Shown piece by piece: positions 35,501 through 44,043 of a DNA stretch of 64,000 bases (within the stretch, counting starts at the first letter, position 1; the number at the start of each line of letters is the position of its first letter). The notes under the pieces are model-generated. The model was not told the DNA's origin, made no database searches, and worked only from the letters and a program-made list of their open reading frames with translations. Location of the stretch: NCBI GenBank assembly GCA_004297825.1, contig SCSX01000089.1:1-64000 (forward strand). Reading direction: 5' to 3'. The position numbers and the translations under genes were made by a program. The stretch is from Spirochaetota bacterium (lineage in GTDB: Bacteria > Spirochaetota > UBA4802 > UBA5368).

Positions 35501-35857
35501 CGCGGCGACGTCCCGCCGCCCAGCGTCGATTGCGAACAGGTGAACCTCACGATCGAGCAGGCCATACCCTGCGGGCTCATTGTCAACGAGCTCCTTTCAA
35601 ACGCCTTCAAGTACGCCTTTCCCCGCGGTCTCACCCGCAGGGGGTTCGTCAGGGTGAGTTTCCACAACCTGCCGGACGACACCCTGGAGCTCGTCGTGTC
35701 CGACAATGGGATCGGTCTTCCTGTGGATGTGGATTTATCGAAGACGAAATCGCTCGGCCTGTCGCTCGCGCCGCTGCTCGTGCAGCAGATAGACGGGACC
35801 ATCGAGCTTTCGCGCGAGGGCGGCACGACCTACACGATACGGTTCAGAAAAAAGTGA
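32549..35857 (+). CDS. Receiver-six-PAS hybrid sensor histidine kinase (HisKA_2 type)
   Basis: A cytoplasmic sensor kinase of 1102 residues without membrane segments. Domains in order: receiver (about 5-118, phosphoacceptor D55 in LILMDIQ), six PAS/PAC modules (about 135-895, each with its ERYR-type entry and DITxxK exit), a HisKA_2 dimerisation domain with HHRVKNNFQVI (H910 or H911 as phosphate site), and an HATPase domain (NELLSNAFKYAF, DNGIGLP). The HisKA_2 type often lacks a partner on the same operon. The long PAS array implies integration of several signals, possibly flavin or redox. An open frame continues far upstream of the ATG but overlaps the flavoprotein and promoter. No response regulator is adjacent. 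Confidence 0.9.
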   Translation: MDPAKILIVEDELIISSEIRMMLEHFGYRVAPPVTTGEAAITAARAERPDLILMDIQLAGRMDGIEAVERIRAEQDVPVIYLTANADDATVGRARDTRPHSYVCKPVSERELYSNIDSALFRHSMESRLRESERRYRLLAENSSDVIWTMTLDGRFTYVSPSVTALTGWTPEEVLDIPLDRYIPPEQAKEMGEEILKELALPPEARALHRTVRVKQFTKNGALIDVEVITSWLTDARGNIIGLQGATRDIGARLRAEKELEERARQVRHIVEHSIDLFYLHDTDNRFQYVSPQSLPILGWTPAEMMRQWTEILTDNPVNAEGVTLTAEAIRTGNRQRPYELEVYHKNGGRLWLEINESPVRDEKGAVTGIVGAARDITAQKAAIEKERRITVERDALLGRLMLIMERMPLACVLHDVNFNVSFWNNTAERIFGFSREEVMGKSPIDLFVPPRVHDRVREIQRRMRQGDMSAHNTNENVTKDGRTICCEWHNTPLMDEGGVFLGYLSMAQDISERRRAEEALAWSLERYRRVVETSQEGIWMIDAGQLTTFVNPRMAGMLGYSIEEMIGKKVTAFMHPDDLGDHAAKMDRREKGMHDVYERRFLHRNGGVVHLSVSGRALKSKNGEFMGSFGMFTDITGQKHAESQREAALTVLRESEERYRTYLENAPLGVFVIDTTGRFIEANPASCATTGYTRDEMLSMSFTELLAPESREAGVMSFVELGSKGTGSGSFTVARRDGTHIYVAVEAVRLNGDSYIGFSVDITARRKAQEDLAKLSRAVEQSPTAIIITDASGSIEYVNPQFTKITGYLPDEVVGKTPRILKSGFTSPNEYRTLWMTILSGATWQGIFRNRKKNGELYWESALISPVRGPSGDITHMVAVKEDITGRKDAEERLVASLREKEIMLKEIHHRVKNNFQVIISMLNLQERTINSPEVREHFNDSRNRIRSMALIHEKLYQSRDLSRIDFSSYINSLTGELFRSAARGDVPPPSVDCEQVNLTIEQAIPCGLIVNELLSNAFKYAFPRGLTRRGFVRVSFHNLPDDTLELVVSDNGIGLPVDVDLSKTKSLGLSLAPLLVQQIDGTIELSREGGTTYTIRFRKK

Positions 35858-35908
35858 CCATGCGCGGCTTCGCCGATACGAATCCATGATTTTCAGGATT
35901 GCCATACC

Positions 35909-38900
35909 ATGACGAAATCCGCCGGACAGAAAAATTCACTCTCCCGCTTCCACCCGCTCGTTGCAGAATGGTTCGCGGAAACCCTTGGCAAACCCACCGC
36001 GGCGCAGACGCTCGCCTGGCGCGAAATTGCGGCGGGCGGCCATGTGCTCGTCACCGCGCCCACGGGGACGGGAAAGACCCTGGCCGCGTTCCTGTGGGCG
36101 ATCGACCGCCTGGTTACGGGCGCCTGGCCCGTCGGGGAGACCAGGGTGCTCTACATCTCCCCCCTCAAGGCGCTCAACAACGACATAAGGCGAAACCTCG
36201 AGGCCCCGCTGGCGCAGATACGCTCACGTTTCGAACGGGGCGGCCTTCCCGTTCCGGATATCCGCGCCCTGACGCGCAGCGGCGACACCCCGGCCGACGC
36301 GCGCCGCGCCATGTTGCGGAAGCCCCCCGAGATACTCATCACCACGCCCGAGAGCCTGAACATACTCCTTACCTCGCCCAACAGCAGGAGGATCCTCGCG
36401 GGGGTGCGCACGGTGATCATGGACGAGGTGCACGCTGTCGCGGGGTCCAAGCGCGGGACGCACATGGTGACCGCGGTTGAGCGCCTGGCCGCGCTCGCCG
36501 GGGAGTTCCAGCGCATCGCCCTCTCCGCGACCGTGAGACCGGTCGAAACGGTCGCCGCCTTCGTGGGGGGATTCGGGGAGGGGGGAGCGCCGCGCCGCGT
36601 GGCCGTCGCGGGCGCGGGGGACGACAAGAAGTATCGCATAACGGTGCACGACGCCCGGGGCGGCGACGCCCCCGGGGACGAGGGGCTCTGGCCCCGTTTC
36701 GCGGAGGAGCTGTGCGGGATCGCGCGCGCCCACCGCTCGACGCTCGTATTCACCAACAGCCGCCGCCACGCCGAGAAGGCCGCGCGCCTCATGAACGAGG
36801 CCGCGGGGGAGGACCTCGCCTACGCGCACCACGGCTCCCTCTCCCGGGAGATACGCCTCGCGGTGGAGGAGCGCCTCAAGGCGGGGGAGCTGCGCGCGAT
36901 CGTCGCGACGAGCTCGCTCGAGCTCGGGATCGATATCGGCGCGCTCGACAGGGTCGTGCTCGCGGGCACGCCCTACTCGGTGGCCTCGGCACTGCAGCGG
37001 GTGGGGCGCGCGGGGCACCGGGTGGGGGAGGAGAGCGCGGGCGATATCTACGCGCTGCATGGCATGGACCTGGTCGCCGCGGCGGTCACCGCGCGCGCGA
37101 TCGCCGCGCGCGACATCGAGCCGGTCCGCCCCGTGGAATGCCCGCTGGACGTGCTCGCCCAGGTGCTGCTCTCCATGACCTCGGTCGAGCCCTGGGACGT
37201 GGACGCCCTGTTCGCCTTCATCACGCGCGCGTACCCGTACCGGAAGCTCCCGCGCCGCCAGTTCGACCTCGTGCTTGAGATGCTCGCGGGGCGTTATGCG
37301 GGAACGCGCCTCCCGGACCTCGCACCCCGCGTCCACATCGACCGCGTCGACAATACGGTGCGTGCGCGGGAGGGGTCCCAGCGCCTCATCTATTCGTCGG
37401 GCGGCACCATTCCGGACCGGGGCTATTTCGACCTGCGCACACAGGACACGCGCGCGAAGATCGGCGAACTGGACGAAGAGTTCGTGTGGGAGCGCAAGCC
37501 CGGAGACACCTTCGCCCTGGGCACGCAGGTCTGGCGCATCATGAAGATCTCGCACAGCGACGTGGAGGTGGCGCCCGCCGCCGTCCAGCCCGGCATCATG
37601 CCCTTCTGGAAGGCCGAGGAGGCGAACCGTGACTTTCACGCGTCCGAGCGCATCGGGACATTCCTCGAGCGTGCCGACTCCGCGCTCGAAGACCCGATGT
37701 TCGCCCGCGAGCTTGAATCGGAATACGCGATGGACCCTGGCGCGGCCGAAACCCTCGTCTCGTTCCTGAAACGCCAGCGGGAGGCCACGGGGACACCGCT
37801 GCCGCACCGGAGGCACATCGTGGCCGAGCACCTGGACGATACGATGGGATCGCTCCAGCGGAGACAGGTCGTCCTTCACCTGCCCTGGGGCGGAAGGCTC
37901 ACGCGCCCCTTCGCCCTCGCGCTCGCGGCCGCGTGGGAGGAGCGCTTCGGCTACGCGCTCGAGACCTTTCCCGGAAACGAGTGCATCCTGGTAATACTGC
38001 CGCATAAGACCACGGCTGCCGATATGCTTTCCCTCGTCACCCCCGAGAACCTTGAACGGCTGCTGCGCGCGAAGCTCGAGCACACGGGCTTCTTCGGGGC
38101 GCAGTTCAGGGAAAACGCGGGACGCGCCCTCGTGCTGCCGCGTGCGGGCTTCGGGAAAAGGGTGCCCTTGTGGCTCACAAGGCTGCGCGCGAAGCGGGTG
38201 CTGGACGCGACCATGCGCTTCGAGGATTTTCCCGTTCTCATCGAAACCTGGCGCTCCTGTATGGGGGACGAGTTCGACCTGGAGCATCTCAAAGAGCTGC
38301 TCGCAGAGGTGCAGAATGGCACGATCCGCGTGAGTGAGGCGTTCACGAAAAGCGCCTCCCCCTTCGCCTCGGGGGTGATATGGCGCGAGACGAACCATTA
38401 CATGTACCAGGACGACGCCCCCGCGGGCGGAAAAACCTCGAGCCTCAGGGGAGATCTCATCCGTGAGATACTGTACTCGTCCTCCCTGCGCCCCAGGATT
38501 CCCAATGAGATCATCGCGCTGCTTTCAAGAAGGCTCGCGCGCACGGAGGAGGGGTACGCGCCGCGTTCCGCCGACGAGGCGCTGGACTGGGTGAAGGAGC
38601 GCACCCTCATTCCCGAAGACGAGTGGGAGGCGCTCGACGCGGCCGTTGCGCGCGATTCCGGGATTGCGCTCCCCGCGATGCTCGAAGGACAGGAACACAA
38701 GCTCGCGTGGATTACGCCGCCCGGCGCGCCGATGCGGTCCGTAATCTCGGTGGAGTCGGCGGCGCGCGTCGCCGGTGCATTGCGCATAACGGACTTTGCC
38801 GCGTGCCTCACGGCCTTTGGCGGCATGGAAACCGATTCGCGCATGCGGGAGGCGCTCTCCCTCGTGGAGTCGCGCGCGTCCCGGGGCGAAGCGGCCCCCG

Positions 38901-40369
38901 AGCCCACCGGGCCCGATGAGCTCATCGCGCAATGGCTCGCGTATTGCGGGCCGGTCGGGCCGGGGCGCCTGGGCGCGATATTCGGGCTTCCGTCCGGCGA
39001 GCTCGATGCGCTGCTCGCGTCCCTCGCGGAACGGGGCGAGGTCGTGATCGATTCGTTCAGCGAGGAGTCCGGGGAAACGGAGGTATGCGTATCGGACAAT
39101 CTCGAAATATTGCTGCGCATGGCACGACGCGCGCGCGAGCCCCGCATCGAGGCGCGGCCGATCGACCAGCTTCCCCTTTTTCTCGCTTCCTGGCAGGGCC
39201 TCGCCTCGCCCGGCGGGCGCATCGAGGATTTACAGGATGATATCGAGACGCTCTTCGGGTTTCCCGCGCCCGCCGCGGCGTGGGAGGAGCACATCCTTCC
39301 CGCGCGGCTCTCCGTGTACCACCAGGCCTGGCTCGACAGCCTGTGCGCCTCGAGCGGGCTCGTCTGGTTCGGGTGCGGGAACAGGCGCGCCTCGTTCGCG
39401 TTCACGGAGGACCTCGACCTGTTTATGGAAGATGTCCCGCGAAGCGAAGGAGTCGAGGCACGGGCTCCGATACTGCCCCCGGGCGGGGGGCGCCACGGGT
39501 TTTTCGACGTTGTGCGAAATATGGGACTTCCCACCGCGCGGGCCGCGGCGGAGCTCTGGGACGCGGCGTGGCGCGGGGAGGTCACCAACGACGCCTTCGC
39601 GACCCTGCGCCGCGGCATCCTCACCGAGTTCACCCCCGAGGACGCCGCGACCGCACACGGGCGGCGGCCGGGGAGAAGGGCGGGCCTGGGGCGCTGGTCG
39701 TCCACGAGGCCCGTGACCGGAAGCTGGTACGCGCTTCCCGCGCGCCGCGACCGCGATGCCCTGGAGGAGCACGAGCTCGCGCGGGACCGCGCGCGGACGC
39801 TCCTGGCGCGCTACGGGGTGATATTCCGCGAGCTCCTCGCGCACGAGCTTCCCTGCATGCAATGGGGGCGCGTCTTCCGGGCGCTGCGCCTCATGGAGCT
39901 TTCGGGCGAGATCGTGTCGGGAAGGTTTTTCGAGGGCGTTCCCGGCCTGCAGTTCGCCTCGCCGGAGGCCGTGCGGGAGATCGCATCCGGGCTTCCCGAC
40001 GACGCGGTTTACTGGATGAGCGCCGCTGATCCCGCATCCCCCTGCGGACTGCGCCTGGACGCGCTGAAGGGGAATCTGCCCCCGCGCCTGGCCTCCACGT
40101 TTCTCGTGTTTCACGGCGCGCGCCTGGTCCTCACCGCGCGCAAGAACGGCAGCGACTGCGAGATTGACGCGCCGCCGGATTCCCCGGCCATCCCCCGGTA
40201 CCTGGGCCTGTTCCGCGCGCTCCTCTCGCGCGATTTCAACCCGGTGCGCACAGTCCTGGTGACGACCATCAATTCCCTCCCTTCGCAGGAGAGCGGTTAC
40301 GCACGGGCTTTCATCGATTACGGTTTCGTGCGGCGCTCGGGAGGCCTGGAGCTTTCACGGGCGTATTGA
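35909..40369 (+). CDS. lhr: Large DEAD/DEAH-box helicase Lhr
   Basis: A 1486-residue ATP-dependent 3'-5' DNA helicase thought to act in DNA repair. The N-terminal core has the Q-type entry PTAAQTLAWREI, Walker A TAPTGTGKT, MDEVHAV (motif II), LSATV (III), NSRRHAEK (IV) and QRVGRAGHR (VI). The Lhr-specific winged-helix and beta-barrel region follows (about 430-870), and a long C-terminal domain (about 890-1486) matches the full-length bacterial form (E. coli Lhr about 1538). The start is ATG after a gap of 51 bases from the kinase. No nuclease or phosphatase partner (as in actinobacterial Lhr operons) is adjacent. Confidence 0.93.
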   Translation: MTKSAGQKNSLSRFHPLVAEWFAETLGKPTAAQTLAWREIAAGGHVLVTAPTGTGKTLAAFLWAIDRLVTGAWPVGETRVLYISPLKALNNDIRRNLEAPLAQIRSRFERGGLPVPDIRALTRSGDTPADARRAMLRKPPEILITTPESLNILLTSPNSRRILAGVRTVIMDEVHAVAGSKRGTHMVTAVERLAALAGEFQRIALSATVRPVETVAAFVGGFGEGGAPRRVAVAGAGDDKKYRITVHDARGGDAPGDEGLWPRFAEELCGIARAHRSTLVFTNSRRHAEKAARLMNEAAGEDLAYAHHGSLSREIRLAVEERLKAGELRAIVATSSLELGIDIGALDRVVLAGTPYSVASALQRVGRAGHRVGEESAGDIYALHGMDLVAAAVTARAIAARDIEPVRPVECPLDVLAQVLLSMTSVEPWDVDALFAFITRAYPYRKLPRRQFDLVLEMLAGRYAGTRLPDLAPRVHIDRVDNTVRAREGSQRLIYSSGGTIPDRGYFDLRTQDTRAKIGELDEEFVWERKPGDTFALGTQVWRIMKISHSDVEVAPAAVQPGIMPFWKAEEANRDFHASERIGTFLERADSALEDPMFARELESEYAMDPGAAETLVSFLKRQREATGTPLPHRRHIVAEHLDDTMGSLQRRQVVLHLPWGGRLTRPFALALAAAWEERFGYALETFPGNECILVILPHKTTAADMLSLVTPENLERLLRAKLEHTGFFGAQFRENAGRALVLPRAGFGKRVPLWLTRLRAKRVLDATMRFEDFPVLIETWRSCMGDEFDLEHLKELLAEVQNGTIRVSEAFTKSASPFASGVIWRETNHYMYQDDAPAGGKTSSLRGDLIREILYSSSLRPRIPNEIIALLSRRLARTEEGYAPRSADEALDWVKERTLIPEDEWEALDAAVARDSGIALPAMLEGQEHKLAWITPPGAPMRSVISVESAARVAGALRITDFAACLTAFGGMETDSRMREALSLVESRASRGEAAPEPTGPDELIAQWLAYCGPVGPGRLGAIFGLPSGELDALLASLAERGEVVIDSFSEESGETEVCVSDNLEILLRMARRAREPRIEARPIDQLPLFLASWQGLASPGGRIEDLQDDIETLFGFPAPAAAWEEHILPARLSVYHQAWLDSLCASSGLVWFGCGNRRASFAFTEDLDLFMEDVPRSEGVEARAPILPPGGGRHGFFDVVRNMGLPTARAAAELWDAAWRGEVTNDAFATLRRGILTEFTPEDAATAHGRRPGRRAGLGRWSSTRPVTGSWYALPARRDRDALEEHELARDRARTLLARYGVIFRELLAHELPCMQWGRVFRALRLMELSGEIVSGRFFEGVPGLQFASPEAVREIASGLPDDAVYWMSAADPASPCGLRLDALKGNLPPRLASTFLVFHGARLVLTARKNGSDCEIDAPPDSPAIPRYLGLFRALLSRDFNPVRTVLVTTINSLPSQESGYARAFIDYGFVRRSGGLELSRAY

Positions 40370-40391
40370 CCGAGATCGCACGTCACGGACG

Positions 40392-40997
40392 GGGTGTGAA
40401 TTTTGTATTTGAGAAAATGAGTACTATGTGCGGCGGTGTATTTTCCCCTTCGGCGTGTCGCCGGGGTCTCCCCAGTACAATTCCCAGCAAATGATGCCAT
40501 TTTCGATCCTCCGGCCGATGGCATAGTGAGAAAAATTTACATAGTTATGTCTGCTTTTCTTTCCCTGCAACATCTCTTCCATATATCTATCCGTGGCGAT
40601 CGCCACCAGATAGGAGACAGAAAACCTACTGAGCTTACGAAAATCCGCAACAAGCTCACTCTCCGCCTCCCTGAAGCAAATCGGAAAGCAGTGCCAGAGC
40701 TTCCGGGGATCGCGCGGCTGGTACTTCACTAGGGTAAAGCCACCCTGGAAGTGATCGATATCGCCCCGTATGCGGCTAAGAAGCATAATCACGACCTCGC
40801 GTTGGGATATTCCGAGCCGGACAGCAGCGATGCCAATCTTAAAGAAGATGTCGTTTCTCATGTTGATGCTCGTTCGCAGCATTCAATATTCCTCCAGGAA
40901 AAACGTGGAGCGTATGAAATAGATACGAAGGAGGGGATGAAAATATGAGCATTTTCATGGATTATCAATGCGAAACATCCGAAATTAATTCACACCC
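40392..40997. repeat. Cassette bounded by an 11-bp inverted repeat
   Basis: GGGTGTGAATT lies at 40392-40402, and its exact complement AATTCACACCC at 40987-40997. The 606-base interval contains copy 2 of the small protein family and little else. Whether these are terminal repeats of a mobile element or promoter and end elements is not settled. No target-site duplication is obvious. Confidence 0.5.
40424..40882 (-). CDS. Small paralogous protein, ribbon-helix-helix-like (copy 2)
   Basis: A 152-residue protein, paralogue of 25611-26090. It shares MLRTSINM, DIDHFQGGFTLVKYQPRDP, WHCFPI, DFRKLSRFSVSYLVAIATDRY and CWELYWGD, about half of all positions by eye. The N-terminal block (strand plus two helices) resembles a ribbon-helix-helix domain. 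The start follows GGAGGAATATTGA. Upstream on its own strand, 105-115 bases before the ATG, lies the same GGGTGTGAATTA element found before copy 1. Transcription is opposite to lhr and divergent from serS. Function is unknown; DNA binding is inferred only from the fold impression. Confidence 0.72.
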   Translation of the reverse strand: MLRTSINMRNDIFFKIGIAAVRLGISQREVVIMLLSRIRGDIDHFQGGFTLVKYQPRDPRKLWHCFPICFREAESELVADFRKLSRFSVSYLVAIATDRYMEEMLQGKKSRHNYVNFSHYAIGRRIENGIICWELYWGDPGDTPKGKIHRRT

Positions 40998-41092
40998 TCC
41001 CGGACGGCGAAAATAATTTCCGTTCATTTCTTGACAAAACGGTCCGCGCGGATAGCGTGGGCGTGCCCAAAAACGCACCGGGGGTAAGGACC

Positions 41093-42352
41093 ATGATAGA
41101 CGCCAGGCTCATCCGAGAGAACATCGATTACATCCGCGCGATTCTAAAAAAGCGCAACATGGAAGGGGTCGTCGACCTCGCATCGTTCACACAGGTGGAC
41201 GAGGAGCGCCGGTCGGTCATCCAGAAGATCGACGAGCTTCGCGAGAAGCGCAACCGCGTCTCGAAAGAGATAGGCAGGCTCAAGGGCAAGGGGGAGGACG
41301 CCTCGGCGCTCATGAAGGAGATAGGCGGCGCGGGCGACGAGATCAAGGGACTGGAATCCAGGGTCGAGGAGATCGAGGCGCGGTTTACCGATATGCTCCT
41401 CTCGCTTCCCAACGTGCTGCACGAATCGGTGCCGGAGGGGAAGGGCGAGGACGACAACGTCGTGGTGCGCACCTGGGGGGAAAAGCCGAGGTTCGATTTT
41501 GTCCCGAAGCCGCATTACGACCTGGGCACTACCCTGGGCATTCTCGACTTCGAGCGCGGCGTGAAGCTCGCGGGGGCGCGCTTCTATGTGTACCGGGGAC
41601 TGGCCGCGCGCATGGAGCGTGCGATCATCAGCTTCATGCTCGACCTCCATACGAAAGAGCACGGCTACACGGAGATATTCGGCCCGTTCATCGTCAATGA
41701 CGAGAGCATGATAGGGACGGGCCAGTTCCCCAAGTTCAAGGACGAGTACTACCGCATCGAGCGGGACGGGCTCTCCCTCATTCCCACCGCCGAGGTGCCG
41801 CTCACGAACCTCTACCGCGACGAAATCCTGGACAAGGAGGAGTTGCCCAAATATGTAACCATGCAGTCATCCTGTTTCCGGAGGGAGGCGGGCTCGGCCG
41901 GCAAGGATACCCGCGGACTCATCCGCGTGCACCAGTTCCAGAAGGTCGAGCTCGTGAAGTTCGTGGAGCCCGAAACCTCGTACGACGAGCTTGAGAGCCT
42001 CGTCGCCGCGGCCGAGGAGGTCCTCAGGCGGCTCAAGCTCCACTACCGCGTCTCCCTCCTTTGCAGCGCCGATACCTCCGCGTCATCGGCGAAGACGTAC
42101 GACCTGGAGGTGTGGATGCCGGGACTGGACCGCTACGTCGAAATATCCTCCTGTTCCAATTTCATCGACTACCAGGCGCGCCGCGCGCGCATCCGCTACC
42201 GGAAGGCCAAGGGCGAGAAGGCCGCCTTCCTGCATACCCTGAACGGCTCCGGTCTCGCTGCCGGGAGAACGCTTGCCGCCGTAATGGAAAACTACCAGAC
42301 CGCCGACGGGAACATCGACATCCCCGAGGCGCTCAAGCCGTACTTCCGGTGA
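41093..42352 (+). CDS. serS: Serine-tRNA ligase
   Basis: Charges tRNA-Ser with serine in a two-step ATP-dependent reaction. The 419-residue class II synthetase has the N-terminal coiled-coil arm (residues about 25-100) that grips the long variable arm of the tRNA. Catalytic motifs are present: TAEVPLTNLY, motif 2 FRREAGSAGKDTRGLIR, and motif 3 GSGLAAGRTLAAVMENY. The ATG at 41093 matches the family N-terminus MIDARLIREN. A candidate promoter, TTGACA (41031-41036) with a poor -10, lies upstream. No T-box leader is seen. The RtcA-fold gene follows after one base. Confidence 0.95.
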   Translation: MIDARLIRENIDYIRAILKKRNMEGVVDLASFTQVDEERRSVIQKIDELREKRNRVSKEIGRLKGKGEDASALMKEIGGAGDEIKGLESRVEEIEARFTDMLLSLPNVLHESVPEGKGEDDNVVVRTWGEKPRFDFVPKPHYDLGTTLGILDFERGVKLAGARFYVYRGLAARMERAIISFMLDLHTKEHGYTEIFGPFIVNDESMIGTGQFPKFKDEYYRIERDGLSLIPTAEVPLTNLYRDEILDKEELPKYVTMQSSCFRREAGSAGKDTRGLIRVHQFQKVELVKFVEPETSYDELESLVAAAEEVLRRLKLHYRVSLLCSADTSASSAKTYDLEVWMPGLDRYVEISSCSNFIDYQARRARIRYRKAKGEKAAFLHTLNGSGLAAGRTLAAVMENYQTADGNIDIPEALKPYFR

Positions 42353-42353
42353 C

Positions 42354-43328
42354 ATGGTAGAGATAGCACCCCGGCGCTGCGATCATGTCCTGCTCCGCCA
42401 GGTCCTGGCCGCTGCGCTCCTCGCGGAGCGCGAGGTCCTGGTCCGGGGGGGCGCCGCCTTCATCGACTCCACGCCCGAGGTCCAGCCCCTGGTTTCCGAC
42501 TGGGAGAAATTCATAGACTCCTTCCGGCTGGGGGCGTTCGACATAAACGGGGACGATCTCGTGTTCACACCCGGGCAGGTGCGCCACGGGATATATTCAT
42601 TCGAAACCAATCCCTACAGCTCGGCGGTCGAGCTTGCGCTCCTCATGGCGCCGGCCCTCTCCGCGCGCCCGTACCGCAGCGCGCTCGATCTGCGCGGGGT
42701 CACGCATGCCGCGCATTCCTACGCCACCGACTTCGTCAGGGAAACGCTTTTTGCGCTCTTCGAGCCCATGGGCTTTTATACGAGCCTGTCGCTCAGGCGC
42801 TTCGGCTTTTACGGTACGGGGAAGGGAGAGATGGAGGTGAAGGTCTTCCCGTCCCGATCAAGGCAGGCCGGGTCGATCATTCCCGCCTGCGTACCACGGG
42901 TTACGGGAGCCCGGGTGTATATTTCGCGTTACCCGTCGACGCTTGCATACGAACAGAAGGACATACTCTCCGGGGATCTGGGACTGGACCCCGCGACCGT
43001 GGGCATTATGGAGATCATGAACGCCGCGGGGTCGGGGAACGCACTGCACGCGCACCTGGATTGGGGCGGCATCGACGTGCTCCTGCCGCACGTGATCGAC
43101 GCGTATTCATTTGACGGATCAAGGGTTGCGGATGAGGCGGCGCTGTGCGACGCCGTGCGGGTGTTCGCGAATTTCGTGCGCGGCGTGGTAGCGGATGGGG
43201 TTCTTCCCGCGGTAGTGGTGAGGGAACTGGTGCCTTACGCGGTCATGACCGGCTCCCGCCTCCCGGATTCGGGGGACCCGGACGCCGTGGAGGAGAGCCT
43301 GGCGGTCATGCGCGCCCTGTTGGGCTGA
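42354..43328 (+). CDS. RtcA-fold (RNA 3'-phosphate cyclase-like) protein, probably non-cyclase
   Basis: A 324-residue protein whose middle follows the RNA 3'-terminal phosphate cyclase family: LVFTPGQVRHGIYSF, ELALLMAPAL, LDLRGVTHAAHSYATDFVRE and FGFYGTGKGEMEV match E. coli RtcA in order. Two hallmarks are lost. The N-terminal GEGGGQILR motif is absent, and the catalytic histidine of HPSCHLLTN is replaced, with ALCDAVRV at that place. Eukaryotic Rcl1 is a comparable inactive relative with a role in ribosome assembly. It sits one base after serS, so the two are co-transcribed. A role in RNA handling is inferred. Confidence 0.6.
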   Translation: MVEIAPRRCDHVLLRQVLAAALLAEREVLVRGGAAFIDSTPEVQPLVSDWEKFIDSFRLGAFDINGDDLVFTPGQVRHGIYSFETNPYSSAVELALLMAPALSARPYRSALDLRGVTHAAHSYATDFVRETLFALFEPMGFYTSLSLRRFGFYGTGKGEMEVKVFPSRSRQAGSIIPACVPRVTGARVYISRYPSTLAYEQKDILSGDLGLDPATVGIMEIMNAAGSGNALHAHLDWGGIDVLLPHVIDAYSFDGSRVADEAALCDAVRVFANFVRGVVADGVLPAVVVRELVPYAVMTGSRLPDSGDPDAVEESLAVMRALLG

Positions 43329-43335
43329 GCACGAG

Positions 43336-43467
43336 TCACACCAGGGTGATTATGCGTTCTTCCCGGGCGCACGTGATGCAGTAGCGCCGCCCGTCCTTCC
43401 CGTTCGGGGACGGAACGAAATAGTGGTTGAGCTTGTTGAGCGAAGTCCCGCATTTAGAGCATTTCAT
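43336..43467 (-). CDS. Small zinc-ribbon protein
   Basis: A 43-residue protein, too short for most gene finders. It begins MKCSKCGTSLNKLNHYFVP and continues to YCITCAREERIITLV. The two CxxC knuckles (C3/C6 and C30/C33) would bind one zinc ion, as in regulators and ribosome-associated ribbons. The ribosome site GAGGT precedes the ATG by five bases. It converges on the RtcA-fold gene, seven bases from its stop. Function is unknown. Confidence 0.7.
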   Translation of the reverse strand: MKCSKCGTSLNKLNHYFVPSPNGKDGRRYCITCAREERIITLV

Positions 43468-43685
43468 GATGATACCTCGTACCTGTACCGGATGTGTCTA
43501 TTACAGTGTCGGCAGGACCATGAAGGCCCGAAAGAAAAAAATGGCTCACTTTCACGGACCATGCGTCCGGCGCAGGGCCCGCGGGGACCCCGAAGGGGAG
43601 GCAGTTGCCGCGAAAAATTGTTGTTTACAACTCGGGGGCGGGTAACTATTCTCTCCGATTATTTCGGTTTGAGGTATAACACGTA

Positions 43686-44042
43686 ATGGCTGAAAAGAAA
43701 AAGATTGATGCAAAGGCTTCACGGAGCGCGAAACCCGCGAAACCCGCGAAGAGCGCGAAGCCCGCGAAAAGCGCGAAGCCTGTGAGCAAGAAAAAGAACA
43801 AGCGGAAAACGAATCTCTACAAGCTCTATTCCGACATGAACAAGCGCGTGCACGACGCCGTCGACAAGGAAGTGGTGAAGCGCTTCAAGACCCTCATAGA
43901 TACCAGCGCCGAGGAAATCACGAAATCGTCGCTCGACGCGGTGCTCCATTATCCCCTTGAAATAGACATAGCGGACTACGAAGAGGGAATCCAGCCCTAT
44001 ATAAAGCACTACATCTTCATGGTGAAGCGCGGCGCGAAGTGA
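43686..44042 (+). CDS. Hypothetical basic protein with AKP repeats
   Basis: A 118-residue protein. The N-terminus (residues about 10-45) is a low-complexity, lysine- and alanine-rich tail with repeated AKPAK/SAKPAK units, followed by KKKNKRKTN. The C-terminal 75 residues are a predicted compact domain (LYKLYSDMNKRVHDAVDKEVVKRFKTLID... and so on) of unknown family. The tail resembles histone-H1-like or nucleic-acid-binding extensions, so RNA or DNA contact is possible. The stop overlaps by proximity with the next gene's GTG two bases later, suggesting coupling. Confidence 0.6.
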   Translation: MAEKKKIDAKASRSAKPAKPAKSAKPAKSAKPVSKKKNKRKTNLYKLYSDMNKRVHDAVDKEVVKRFKTLIDTSAEEITKSSLDAVLHYPLEIDIADYEEGIQPYIKHYIFMVKRGAK

Positions 44043-44043
44043 G

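Noticed and set aside
36224-38398. A 724-residue minus-strand frame inside lhr
   Set aside because: It is a shadow of GC-rich codons; all helicase motifs are in the plus frame.
43686-43800. The AKP-rich coding repeats as a CRISPR or tandem-repeat locus
   Set aside because: The repeats are short codon repeats in a protein tail, without spacers.
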